49,138 bases of DNA from Bacillota bacterium (lineage in GTDB: Bacteria > Bacillota > Clostridia > Peptostreptococcales > Anaerovoracaceae): the NCBI GenBank assembly GCA_030526355.1, contig JAUNDC010000021.1:1-49138 (forward strand), given 5' to 3'. This document shows, one piece after another, positions 8,056 to 16,394 of the stretch. The number at the start of each line of letters is the position of its first letter. Within the stretch, counting starts at the first letter, position 1. Made by a program: the position numbers and the translations under genes. The notes under the pieces are model-generated. The model searched no databases. It was not told the origin of the DNA and was given only the letters and a program-made list of their open reading frames with translations.

Positions 8056-8943
8056 ATGGCAACCATAAGAGACAGAATATTTAAAATGTTCATATTGGGA
8101 TTTAAGCAGTTCAGAGATCCGTATTATCAGGGCTTTGCAGCTCAGGTGTCGTTTTATCTTACTTTGTCAATAGTTCCTACGCTGCTGCTAATAACTCAGA
8201 TTCTGGGTTTATTCAATATATCGATGGAAAGAGCACTGGAGCTGCTGGAACAATATACCGGTGGTGAAATGTCATCCATGCTCGGAGGTCTTTTCGAATT
8301 CTCCTCAGCAGGCTACAGGAATATTGTTTTCGTGGCAATTGCATTGTGGGCAGGCTCGCGTGCTTCATTTGCGATAATGAGAATAACGAACTATACCTTA
8401 TCAGATGGCAAAAGCACAGGCAAAGGATACCTGGTGGAGCGTTTCAGAGCGATAAAGACGATGCTTATCACCATAATTACTATCGTTTTTTCACTGATAA
8501 TACTGGTTCACGGTAAATTTATTCTCGTGACCATACTGAACGTGCTGCATATAGATAATCTGACTGAGTATCTGGACAGCTTCTGGCTGTGGATCAGATG
8601 GTTTCTGGGGTTTGCTCTATATTTTCTGATGGTCAGCTATAATTACTATATTCTGCCTACAGAAAGACTTAAATACAGAGAGGTTATTCCGGGAAGCATA
8701 TTTGCTTCTGTTGGGATGCTGCTTGTGACGTATGCATATTCCAAATACGCCAATACGCTGGCAAATTACGATGTTATCTACGGGGCTTTATCTTCAGTAG
8801 TAGTTATAATGCTGTGGTTTTTCTTTATTGCATGGGTGCTGTGTCTGGGTGTGCTGTGCAATAAGGTCTGGGAGGAAACCAGCACTTTCAGTAAAAGAAA
8901 TCCTCCCGAGCATTTGAACAAAAAAAAGAAAGGAGAATTTTAA
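8056..8943 (+). CDS. YihY/BrkB family inner membrane protein
   Basis: A 295-residue protein with six hydrophobic helices, matching the YihY (formerly mis-named ribonuclease BN) family. The N-terminal YQGFAAQVSFYLTLSIVPTLLL segment and the central YLVERFRAIKTM and YNYYILPTERLKYREVIPGSIFAS segments are characteristic. The function of the family is not established; a role in lipid or solute movement across the envelope has been suggested. A GGGGAG ribosome site supports the start. Confidence 0.88.
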   Translation: MATIRDRIFKMFILGFKQFRDPYYQGFAAQVSFYLTLSIVPTLLLITQILGLFNISMERALELLEQYTGGEMSSMLGGLFEFSSAGYRNIVFVAIALWAGSRASFAIMRITNYTLSDGKSTGKGYLVERFRAIKTMLITIITIVFSLIILVHGKFILVTILNVLHIDNLTEYLDSFWLWIRWFLGFALYFLMVSYNYYILPTERLKYREVIPGSIFASVGMLLVTYAYSKYANTLANYDVIYGALSSVVVIMLWFFFIAWVLCLGVLCNKVWEETSTFSKRNPPEHLNKKKKGEF

Positions 8944-8950
8944 CGATAAA

Positions 8951-11311
8951 ATGTCGTCAGATATTTTGACACTAAAGGATTTACAGATCGGTAAAACTGC
9001 GACAGTGGTTTCCGTCGGAGGCGAAGGTGCTCTGAGACAGCATTTTCTCGATATGGGAGTAATCCCTGAGGCAGAGGTCACAATGATAAAATACGCTCCT
9101 ATGGGAGATCCTGTGGAGCTCAGGATACATGGATACGAACTTACTCTCAGACTTGCAGATGCAGAAAAAATCAGAATCAGCAATGTGAGAGATAGAATTG
9201 AAGAAAAAGATAGCAATAAAAAAAGAAAAGATATTGTCCATCCGGGACTTGGAGAGGGCGGTAAATATCATGTAAAGGCAGATGAGAATCCGCTGCCGGA
9301 AGGAGAAACACTTACTTTTGCACTAGCAGGCAATCAGAACTGCGGCAAGACAACGCTGTTTAATCAGCTTACCGGCTCAAACCAGCATGTGGGTAATTTC
9401 CCCGGTGTTACTGTTGACAGAAAGGATGGTGTAATCAGAGGACACAGCAATACTCTGGTTACCGACCTGCCGGGAATTTATTCCATGTCGCCGTATTCAA
9501 ATGAGGAAATAGTTACCAGAGAATTTCTTCTCGGAGGCTCATCGAGAGCGATAATTAATATTGTTGATGCAACGAATATAGAGAGAAATCTGTATCTGAC
9601 CATGCAGCTTATGGAGCTTGATGTACCGATGGTGCTTGCACTCAACATGATGGATGAAGTGCATGCCAACGGAGGCTCTATACATGTCAATGAAATGGAG
9701 GAAATGCTGGGTATACCGGTAGTTCCGATTTCGGCGGCAAAAGGAGAAGGTATTGAGGAACTGGTCAATCATGCACTGCATATTGCTAGATTTCAGGAAA
9801 GGCCAGGCAGGCAGGATTTCTGCAGTGCAGATGAAAAGGGCGGAGCTGTACATCGTTGTCTGCATGGAATCATGCATCTTATAGAGGATCACGCGGCGAG
9901 TGCAGGTATACCTTTGAGGTTTGCAGCATGCAAGCTGGCAGAGGGCGATGAGCTCATTATGGACAGTCTGGGACTTTCGAGAAATGAAAAGGAAACTGTG
10001 GAGCATATAATTCTGCAGATGGAGGAGGAGCGTGGTCTTGACAGAGCAGCAGCTGTCGCTGATATGAGGTTCAGCTTCATCGAGCGAATATGCAATGCTG
10101 CAGTCGTTAAACCAAAGGAAAGCAAAGAGCATATCAGGAGCAGAAATATTGATAGAATATTAACCGGAAAATATACTGCAATCCCGGCGTTTGTCGGTAT
10201 AATGGCAGTGGTGTTCTGGCTGACATTCAATGTTATAGGTGCGATGCTTTCTGATTGGCTCAATGCAGGGATAGATATGCTTACTGATCTGGTGGATAAC
10301 TGGTTTACAGCACTTGATGTCAATCAGGTTATACATTCTCTTGTAATTGACGGGATTTTTAACGGAGTAGGAAGCGTTCTCGGTTTTCTGCCGGTTATTG
10401 TGACACTGTTCTTTTTCCTGTCACTTCTGGAGGATAGTGGATATATGGCCAGGGTGGCTTTTGTCATGGACAAGCTTCTGAGAAAAATAGGATTGTCAGG
10501 CAGAAGTATAGTACCTATGCTGGTAGGCTTCGGGTGCACAGTTCCAGGTGTGATGGCCAGCAGAACCTTGCCGTCCGAGCGTGACAGGAAGATGACTATA
10601 CTGCTGACCCCGTTTATGAGCTGTTCTGCGAAGCTGCCTGTATATGCATTTTTTACAGCAGCGTTTTTCCCGGGACATGGCGGGCTGATAATGATAGGTC
10701 TGTATTTTACAGGGATAATTACAGGAATAATAGTTGCTCTTGTATTCAGAGGGACTATCTTCAGAGGTGAACCGGTGCCGTTTGTAATGGAGCTGCCTAA
10801 TTACAGAATGCCGGGGGCAAGAAATGTATGGCAGCTTTTGTGGGAAAAAGCGAAAGATTTCCTGCAGAGAGCATTTACAGTAATATTTATTGCCACAATC
10901 GTTATATGGTTCCTGCAGACCTTTGATATACATATGAATGTTGTGACTGATTCACAGACCAGTCTGCTTGCTTCGGTATCCGGAATTATCACTCCGGTAT
11001 TTGCACCGCTGGGATTCGGGGACTGGAGAATCTCTACAGCACTTATAACAGGTTTCATGGCCAAGGAAAGTGTTGTATCGACATTATCGGTTCTGTTTGG
11101 CTCGACAGCGGCGCTTATACAAGCATTGTCACCGCTGGCAGCAGTGTCACTGCTTGTATTCTGCCTTCTTTACACACCTTGTGTGGCGGCTATCGCATCA
11201 GTAAAGAGAGAACTGGGAGGCAGATGGGCTGTCTGCGTTGCAGTTGGTCAGTGTGTCGTTGCATGGCTGGCAGCAGCTGTTGTTGTATTGATCGGGAATA
11301 TTATATTATGA
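8951..11311 (+). CDS. feoB: FeoA-FeoB fusion, ferrous iron transporter
   Basis: A 786-residue single chain for Fe2+ import across the cytoplasmic membrane. Residues 1-78 form a FeoA-type SH3-like domain (LRQHFLDMGVIPEAEV). A linker leads to the GTPase domain with G1 GNQNCGKTT (about 128-136), G3 DLPG (about 172) and G4 NMMD. The C-terminal half contains the Gate helices (including the VGFGCTVPGVMASRTL segment and LLYTPCVAA). Separate feoA genes are usual; here the regulator domain is attached to the transporter. The nearest GAAAGGAG lies 16 nt before the ATG, unusually far. The gene ends at a bidirectional terminator. Confidence 0.95.
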   Translation: MSSDILTLKDLQIGKTATVVSVGGEGALRQHFLDMGVIPEAEVTMIKYAPMGDPVELRIHGYELTLRLADAEKIRISNVRDRIEEKDSNKKRKDIVHPGLGEGGKYHVKADENPLPEGETLTFALAGNQNCGKTTLFNQLTGSNQHVGNFPGVTVDRKDGVIRGHSNTLVTDLPGIYSMSPYSNEEIVTREFLLGGSSRAIINIVDATNIERNLYLTMQLMELDVPMVLALNMMDEVHANGGSIHVNEMEEMLGIPVVPISAAKGEGIEELVNHALHIARFQERPGRQDFCSADEKGGAVHRCLHGIMHLIEDHAASAGIPLRFAACKLAEGDELIMDSLGLSRNEKETVEHIILQMEEERGLDRAAAVADMRFSFIERICNAAVVKPKESKEHIRSRNIDRILTGKYTAIPAFVGIMAVVFWLTFNVIGAMLSDWLNAGIDMLTDLVDNWFTALDVNQVIHSLVIDGIFNGVGSVLGFLPVIVTLFFFLSLLEDSGYMARVAFVMDKLLRKIGLSGRSIVPMLVGFGCTVPGVMASRTLPSERDRKMTILLTPFMSCSAKLPVYAFFTAAFFPGHGGLIMIGLYFTGIITGIIVALVFRGTIFRGEPVPFVMELPNYRMPGARNVWQLLWEKAKDFLQRAFTVIFIATIVIWFLQTFDIHMNVVTDSQTSLLASVSGIITPVFAPLGFGDWRISTALITGFMAKESVVSTLSVLFGSTAALIQALSPLAAVSLLVFCLLYTPCVAAIASVKRELGGRWAVCVAVGQCVVAWLAAAVVVLIGNIIL

Positions 11312-11326
11312 TTGTTGAGATGATAA

Positions 11327-11359
11327 AAAGGGCTGTCGTTCCAATTGCGACAGCCCTTT
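11327..11359. terminator. Bidirectional terminator between feoB and serA
   Basis: AAAGGGCTGTCG (11327-11338) pairs perfectly with CGACAGCCCTTT (11348-11359) over a 9-nt loop, with T-runs on both strands. It serves the convergent feoB and serA transcripts. A decayed relative of its right half lies at 39372-39392. Confidence 0.9.
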
Positions 11360-11390
11360 AATAATATTTGAATCAGGTTATTTGGACGGC

Positions 11391-12527
11391 TTATTTGAGA
11401 ACTCTTACTCTGATAACACCGTCAACGTCGATTGCGGTTTCGTCTGCATCAACGTCAGCCAGGATATAAGCGTAGTCTCCGCGGGTTGCAGAAGCTACAT
11501 CTGCAGCACCAAGCTCGGCAACCTTGGCAAGAACAGCTGCTGCTGAATCTGCTTTGGCTATTATGCTGATTCTGGCTCCGTTTCTGGCTCCCAGAGATAC
11601 AGCAGGCATATTTACTGAATTAATGATATTTCCGTTTTCCAGATAATCCATAACCTGGCTTACTGCCATAACAGCACAGTTGTCTTCGGCTTCTGCCGAT
11701 GATGCGCCAAGGTGAGGCAGAACTATGATGTTAGGCTTATCAGCATTAAGAATGGCATCGTCTGCGAAATCAGTAACGTATGTAGAAATCTTACCACTGT
11801 CCAGAGCAGCCAGAAGATCATCGTCATTCATCAGCTTATCTCTGGAGAAGTTCATGAATTTAACCCCATCCTTCATTTGTGCGAAAGCCACTGCATTCAT
11901 CATACCTTTTGTAGAGTCATTGGCAGGAACATGAATGGAAATGTAATCACACTGAGGATACAGCACACTGAGATCATCCGCTATTGTAACGGCAGGATCA
12001 AGTTCATCCTTTGCCTTGTCATTGAGAAAAGCATCATACCCGATTACAGACATTCCCAGAGCTGTGCATGCATTGGCCACGAGGCGGCCGATGGCACCAA
12101 GACCGATAACCCCGAGGGTTTTACCCATGATTTCAGTTCCGGCGAACTGACCTTTGCCCTTTTCAATCTGCTTGCCTACTCCTTCGCTGCCTACGAGAGT
12201 TTTAGCCCATGCAATACCTGCAGGGATATTTCTTGCTGCCATAATCATGCCTGCAAGGCACAGTTCCTTTACTGCGTTTGCATTTGCTCCCGGAGAATTG
12301 AAAACAACGATGCCTTGTTCTGCACATTTGTCAACAGGAATGTTGTTTGTTCCCGCACCTGCTCTGCCGATTGCGAGAAGATTGTCAGAGAAATCCATTT
12401 CGTGCATATCATAGCTTCTGAGGATTATTCCGTTAGCTTCGTTCTGATCCTCTATGAGAGCAAAGTTGTCGGTAAGCTTACCAAGGCCTACCGGAGAAAT
12501 CTTGTTGAATGTTCCGATTTTGTACAT
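11391..12527 (-). CDS. serA: 3-phosphoglycerate dehydrogenase
   Basis: A 378-residue enzyme for the first step of serine biosynthesis, oxidising 3-phosphoglycerate to 3-phosphohydroxypyruvate with NAD. It has the GRAGAGTNNIP substrate-side segment, Rossmann motif LGVIGLGAIG, catalytic residues in the C-terminal half of the catalytic core (VLPHLGASSAEAE) and a short C-terminal ACT-like domain from about residue 310, probably for serine feedback. The start follows GAGGTG. It is divergent from serC, with which it shares a palindromic control region, so the two halves of the pathway are probably set together. Confidence 0.93.
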   Translation of the reverse strand: MYKIGTFNKISPVGLGKLTDNFALIEDQNEANGIILRSYDMHEMDFSDNLLAIGRAGAGTNNIPVDKCAEQGIVVFNSPGANANAVKELCLAGMIMAARNIPAGIAWAKTLVGSEGVGKQIEKGKGQFAGTEIMGKTLGVIGLGAIGRLVANACTALGMSVIGYDAFLNDKAKDELDPAVTIADDLSVLYPQCDYISIHVPANDSTKGMMNAVAFAQMKDGVKFMNFSRDKLMNDDDLLAALDSGKISTYVTDFADDAILNADKPNIIVLPHLGASSAEAEDNCAVMAVSQVMDYLENGNIINSVNMPAVSLGARNGARISIIAKADSAAAVLAKVAELGAADVASATRGDYAYILADVDADETAIDVDGVIRVRVLK

Positions 12528-12592
12528 TTTTTCACCTCACGTTATTGATTTAAGACGCCGCTAGCAGCATCAAATTTGCGTTATTAACATTC

Positions 12593-12631
12593 ATTATAGC
12601 ACTTTACGTTATTCAGGTAAAGTGCTATAAT
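12593..12631. promoter_or_regulatory. Palindromic divergent promoters of serA and serC
   Basis: A perfect 14-bp inverted repeat (TTATAGCACTTTAC at 12594-12607; GTAAAGTGCTATAA at 12617-12630; 9-nt spacer). Each arm holds the TATAAT -10 box of one promoter and the TTTAC -35 box of the opposite one. serC: -35 TTTACG 12603-12608, 17 nt, TATAAT 12626-12631. serA: the mirror image, -35 TTTACC (12616-12621, minus) and TATAAT (12593-12598, minus). The two promoters therefore occupy the same DNA, and RNA polymerase cannot sit on both at once. The symmetry would also suit a dimeric repressor. Confidence 0.75.
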
Positions 12632-12692
12632 ATATGCAATTATTTTTTAGATACTCATATGGAAATATATAAAACAAGTGGAGGTGACCAAA

Positions 12693-13781
12693 TTGAGTAA
12701 AGAAAGAGCATATAATTTTTCGGCAGGACCATCGATGCTGCCATTGAGCGTACTGGAAGATGTAGCTGCAAACCTGGTAAACTATCAGGGCTGTGGAGAG
12801 TCAGTGCTGGAAATGAGTCATAGATCCGCTGAATTCAAGGCTATTCTGGCAGATGCAGAACAGAACCTCAGAGATATCATGAATATTCCTGATAACTATA
12901 AGGTTATGTTTATCCAGGGCGGAGGCACCCTTCAGTTTGCCATGGTACCTATGAATCTGCTGAGAAAATCCGGCAAGGCAGATTATATCGTTACAGGAAC
13001 ATGGGCTAAAAAGGCTGCCAAGGAAGCTGAGAAATACGGAGATGTCAAGATTGTTGCTTCGTCAGAGGAATCAACATTTACATATATTCCTGAGGTGAAG
13101 AAGGAAGACTTCAGACCTGATGCAGATTACGTACATATCACTTTAAACAACACTATATACGGAACTCATTACCCATATATCCCTGATACAGGTGATATCC
13201 CTCTCGTTGCCGATATGTCATCCTGCATTCTTTCAGAAGAAATTGATGTAAGCAAATTCGGTCTTATTTATGCAGGAGTTCAGAAGAACATCGCTCCATC
13301 AGGAATTGCCATTGCAATTATGAGAGAGGATCTGATAGGATTTGCCAAGGAAGATGTGCCTACATACCTTGATTATAAGATTCACGCTGACAACGGATCA
13401 ACCTACAATACTCCGAACTGCTTTGCAATTTATGTTGCAGGTGAGGTATTCAAGTACATCAAGAGCATAGGCGGAGTTGCCGAAATGAACAGAAGAAACG
13501 TTGAGAAGGCGAATAAACTGTATGACTATATCGACAGCAGTGCGCTTTACAACTGCCCTGTAAGAAAAGAAGACAGATCTCTGATGAATGTTGTTTTCGT
13601 TACAGGAGATGCTGACCTTGACAAGAAATTTGTGGCAGAAGCCAAGCAGAACAATATGCATAACCTCAACGGTCACAGATCCATAGGCGGAATGCGTGCC
13701 AGCATCTACAATGCTATGCCGGCAGAGGGTGTTGATGCTCTGATCGAATTCATGAAGAAATTCGAGGAGGAAAATAAATAA
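12693..13781 (+). CDS. serC: Phosphoserine aminotransferase
   Basis: A 362-residue class V PLP aminotransferase that makes phosphoserine from 3-phosphohydroxypyruvate and glutamate, the second step of serine synthesis. Recognisable features are NFSAGPSMLP, SHRSAEFKAI, the PLP lysine in GVQKNIAPSG (about residue 198) and the C-terminal GHRSIGGMRASIYNAMP. The frame is open from GTG 12678, but TTG 12693 lies at the right distance from GGAGGTG and starts at the usual family N-terminus. The stop TAA shares one base with the ATG of the next gene, so translation is coupled. Confidence 0.93.
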   Translation: MSKERAYNFSAGPSMLPLSVLEDVAANLVNYQGCGESVLEMSHRSAEFKAILADAEQNLRDIMNIPDNYKVMFIQGGGTLQFAMVPMNLLRKSGKADYIVTGTWAKKAAKEAEKYGDVKIVASSEESTFTYIPEVKKEDFRPDADYVHITLNNTIYGTHYPYIPDTGDIPLVADMSSCILSEEIDVSKFGLIYAGVQKNIAPSGIAIAIMREDLIGFAKEDVPTYLDYKIHADNGSTYNTPNCFAIYVAGEVFKYIKSIGGVAEMNRRNVEKANKLYDYIDSSALYNCPVRKEDRSLMNVVFVTGDADLDKKFVAEAKQNNMHNLNGHRSIGGMRASIYNAMPAEGVDALIEFMKKFEEENK

Positions 13782-14995
13782 TGAAGTATCTCATTCTGGT
13801 ACCTGATGGTGCAGGCGATGAAACAATAGAAGCGCTGGGGGGAAAAACCCCTCTGGAAACAGCTGAAATGGATACGATAAACGAGCTTGCTCATAAAGGC
13901 ACGGTAGGTATGGTAAAAACCATACCTCCGGGGGTAGCTCCAGGAAGTGATGCGGCAAATCTTTCTGTAATGGGATATGATCCTGCTGTATATCTTACAG
14001 GGCGCTCACCGCTGGAAGCAGCAAGTATCGGAATCGATATGTCGGATACTGATGTTGCGTTCAGAACCAACATCATCACGCTTACTGGTGATGGCGAATA
14101 TGAGGATCTGATTATCACGGATCACAGCTCCGGAGATATCACTACAGCTGAAGCGGATGAACTCATCAAAGCAGTGAATGAAGCATTTGAGGATGAAAAT
14201 ATCAAATTCTATACAGGCGTAAGCTACAGACATTGTATGATAGTACACAATGGCTCGACGGAGTATGAGCTTACACCTCCTCATGACGTGCTTACACAGA
14301 GAGTGGGAGATCATCTTCCAAAGGGTGAAGGCAGTGAATTCATTACCGATATGATGAAAAAGAGCTATGATATTCTAAAGGATCACCCTGTGAACAAGTC
14401 AAGGATAGAAAGAGGGCTGAACCCAGCTAATACTCTCTGGATATGGGGGCAGGGCAGAAAGCCGAGTCTGTCGTCGTTTTATGATAAATATGGAGTTACA
14501 GGTACTGCGATTTCAGCAGTTGACCTCATTAAGGGTATAGCTATATGTGCAGGTCTGAATTCTGTAGATGTTGAAGGTGCTACAGGCACGCTTCATACTA
14601 ATTTTGATGGCAAGGCGCAGGCTGCAATCAGAGAGTTCAAAGATGGCAGGGATTTTGTGTATATGCATCTGGAAGGTCCTGATGAATGCTCTCATCAGGG
14701 CGACAGAGACGGCAAGATAGAGTGTCTGGAAAGCATCGACAGAAAAGTCCTGAAGCCGATAGTTGAATATCTGAGAGAAGCAGGCGAAGACTTCAGAATA
14801 CTTGTAGTTCCTGATCACAGAACACCTCTGGCAATCAGAACACATTCTGCTACACCTGTTCCTTTTGTGATCTATGACAGCACTAAAGAAGCGGCTTATG
14901 ATGAGAGCAAATGTTTCTGTGAGAAATCAGGCGAGAAAGGAATGTATTTCGATAGTGGATTTGAACTTGCAGACTTTTTCTTTGAAAAAAAGTAA
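13781..14995 (+). CDS. apgM: Archaeal-type cofactor-independent phosphoglycerate mutase family
   Basis: A 404-residue member of the alkaline phosphatase superfamily, ApgM branch. The nucleophilic serine lies in APGSDAANLSVMGYDP; the N-terminal metal ligands are in LVPDGAGDE and the C-terminal ones in GPDECSHQGD and VPDHRTP. The family interconverts 2- and 3-phosphoglycerate, and relatives have been proposed to act on homoserine. It is translationally coupled to serC, and no serB-like phosphatase appears in the operon. It might raise 3-phosphoglycerate supply or act as the missing phosphoserine phosphatase; the second idea is inference. Confidence 0.88.
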   Translation: MKYLILVPDGAGDETIEALGGKTPLETAEMDTINELAHKGTVGMVKTIPPGVAPGSDAANLSVMGYDPAVYLTGRSPLEAASIGIDMSDTDVAFRTNIITLTGDGEYEDLIITDHSSGDITTAEADELIKAVNEAFEDENIKFYTGVSYRHCMIVHNGSTEYELTPPHDVLTQRVGDHLPKGEGSEFITDMMKKSYDILKDHPVNKSRIERGLNPANTLWIWGQGRKPSLSSFYDKYGVTGTAISAVDLIKGIAICAGLNSVDVEGATGTLHTNFDGKAQAAIREFKDGRDFVYMHLEGPDECSHQGDRDGKIECLESIDRKVLKPIVEYLREAGEDFRILVVPDHRTPLAIRTHSATPVPFVIYDSTKEAAYDESKCFCEKSGEKGMYFDSGFELADFFFEKK

Positions 14996-16379
14996 AATCT
15001 TTATAAAATTAACAGTTTTGTTTTTAACAGCGGCGTTGGTTCTTACGGGAGTAACGCCGTCTTTTGCTGATGATAAGATTGTGCCTTCGGCAGATATAAG
15101 CTGGGAGGATGCACCTGACATATCAGGAACCTCAGCAATAATGATTGATGCAGGCAGTGGAGAAATTCTTTATGAAAAGAATGCATATGAACGCAGAGAT
15201 CCTGCCAGTGTAACAAAGATACTGACATGTCTGGTTGCCCTGGAGACACTGGATCCGAATGATGTCGCAACGATAGATTACGATGTCGAGACAGTGGGTC
15301 ATGTTCTAGGGTTAAAACAGGGTGAGAGGATATACATCAAAGATCTGCTTTATGGAATGATGGTTTATTCCGCTAATGATGCTGCTGAGGCTCTAGCCAT
15401 GGAGGCAGGCGGCAGTATAGATAATTTCTGCGATATGATGAATGAGCGTGCTGAGAAATGCGGTGCCCAGGGCACAACCTTTACAAACCCCAATGGTCTG
15501 AACAACTATGGTCAGGAAAACCACAAAACCACTGCCTACGATCTGGCTATGATATCCAGAGAAGCAATGAAGAATAAGACGTTCAGAACTCTGGTTTCCA
15601 CAGTCAGCTACACTATACCGGCAACAAACAAATCCAAGGCAAGGAAGCTCAAGAGTACAAATTACTGCCTCTATGAAGAAAAGAAAACTTTGGAGGTAGA
15701 TGGTGAGAAAAGACCATATAAATATGACGGGGCAATCGGCATCAAAACCGGCTCGACAGGTACTGCAGGAGAATGCTACTGCGGCATGGCTGTGCGGGGG
15801 AACACAGGTCTGATAGCTGTAAGTCTTAATGCGCTTACACCGGAAGAACGATTTGCAGATGTGATAAAGCTCTGGGATTACGGTTTTTCCAAATACAGTA
15901 CATATACTGCAGCCAAAGGCAATACCAGTCTTGATGAGCTGAAGGTAAGGCGTGGAGAAAAAAGTAAAGTTGCTGTTGGAGTCAGCAGTGATCTTGACCT
16001 GACGCTGAACAAGGGATACGATGAAGAAAATATCACAATAGAAGTAATCCCTTCTGAAAAAAAGATTACCGCACCGGTGAAAAAAGGTCAGAATGTGGGT
16101 ACGCTTGTTGTGTATAAAGAAGGCGTGAAAACCGCTGAGGCGGAGCTGGTTACGTTGGAAGCTTCCGAAAAGGGCGGAGTTCTTTCGTATATCGGCATAG
16201 CAGACGAGCATATTCCGCATTTCATTATTACGGTGATTCTGATTCTGGCGGCGCTGATTGCAGCACGTATGCTGTATGTCAGACATAAAAGACTGCAGCG
16301 CCAGAGAAGAAGAGCGCAGAGAGAAAGAAACATGAGAAGGCGTGAGTGGGATAAGGAAAGGAATCCATTTGACAACTGA
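14982..16379 (+). CDS. D-alanyl-D-alanine carboxypeptidase (S11, DacF-like)
   Basis: A penicillin-binding protein that trims the last D-alanine from peptidoglycan stem peptides outside the cell. The three serine-peptidase motifs are present: SVTK (residues 76-79), SAN (130-132) and KTG (255-257). An N-terminal signal peptide ends near TPSFA. After the catalytic and C-terminal beta domains there is a membrane helix near residues 407-427 and a very basic cytoplasmic tail, so it is membrane anchored. The start is uncertain: TTG 14982 gives a standard signal peptide and overlaps the apgM stop by 14 nt, but GTG 14955 and TTG 14961 are also in frame, and none has a strong ribosome site. Confidence 0.9.
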   Translation: MKKSKIFIKLTVLFLTAALVLTGVTPSFADDKIVPSADISWEDAPDISGTSAIMIDAGSGEILYEKNAYERRDPASVTKILTCLVALETLDPNDVATIDYDVETVGHVLGLKQGERIYIKDLLYGMMVYSANDAAEALAMEAGGSIDNFCDMMNERAEKCGAQGTTFTNPNGLNNYGQENHKTTAYDLAMISREAMKNKTFRTLVSTVSYTIPATNKSKARKLKSTNYCLYEEKKTLEVDGEKRPYKYDGAIGIKTGSTGTAGECYCGMAVRGNTGLIAVSLNALTPEERFADVIKLWDYGFSKYSTYTAAKGNTSLDELKVRRGEKSKVAVGVSSDLDLTLNKGYDEENITIEVIPSEKKITAPVKKGQNVGTLVVYKEGVKTAEAELVTLEASEKGGVLSYIGIADEHIPHFIITVILILAALIAARMLYVRHKRLQRQRRRAQRERNMRRREWDKERNPFDN

Positions 16380-16394
16380 TACCGGGTATTTTAC

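Noticed and set aside
11712..12548. Plus-strand open frame of 278 codons
   Set aside because: It is antisense to serA, with cysteine- and histidine-rich shadow composition and no ribosome site.
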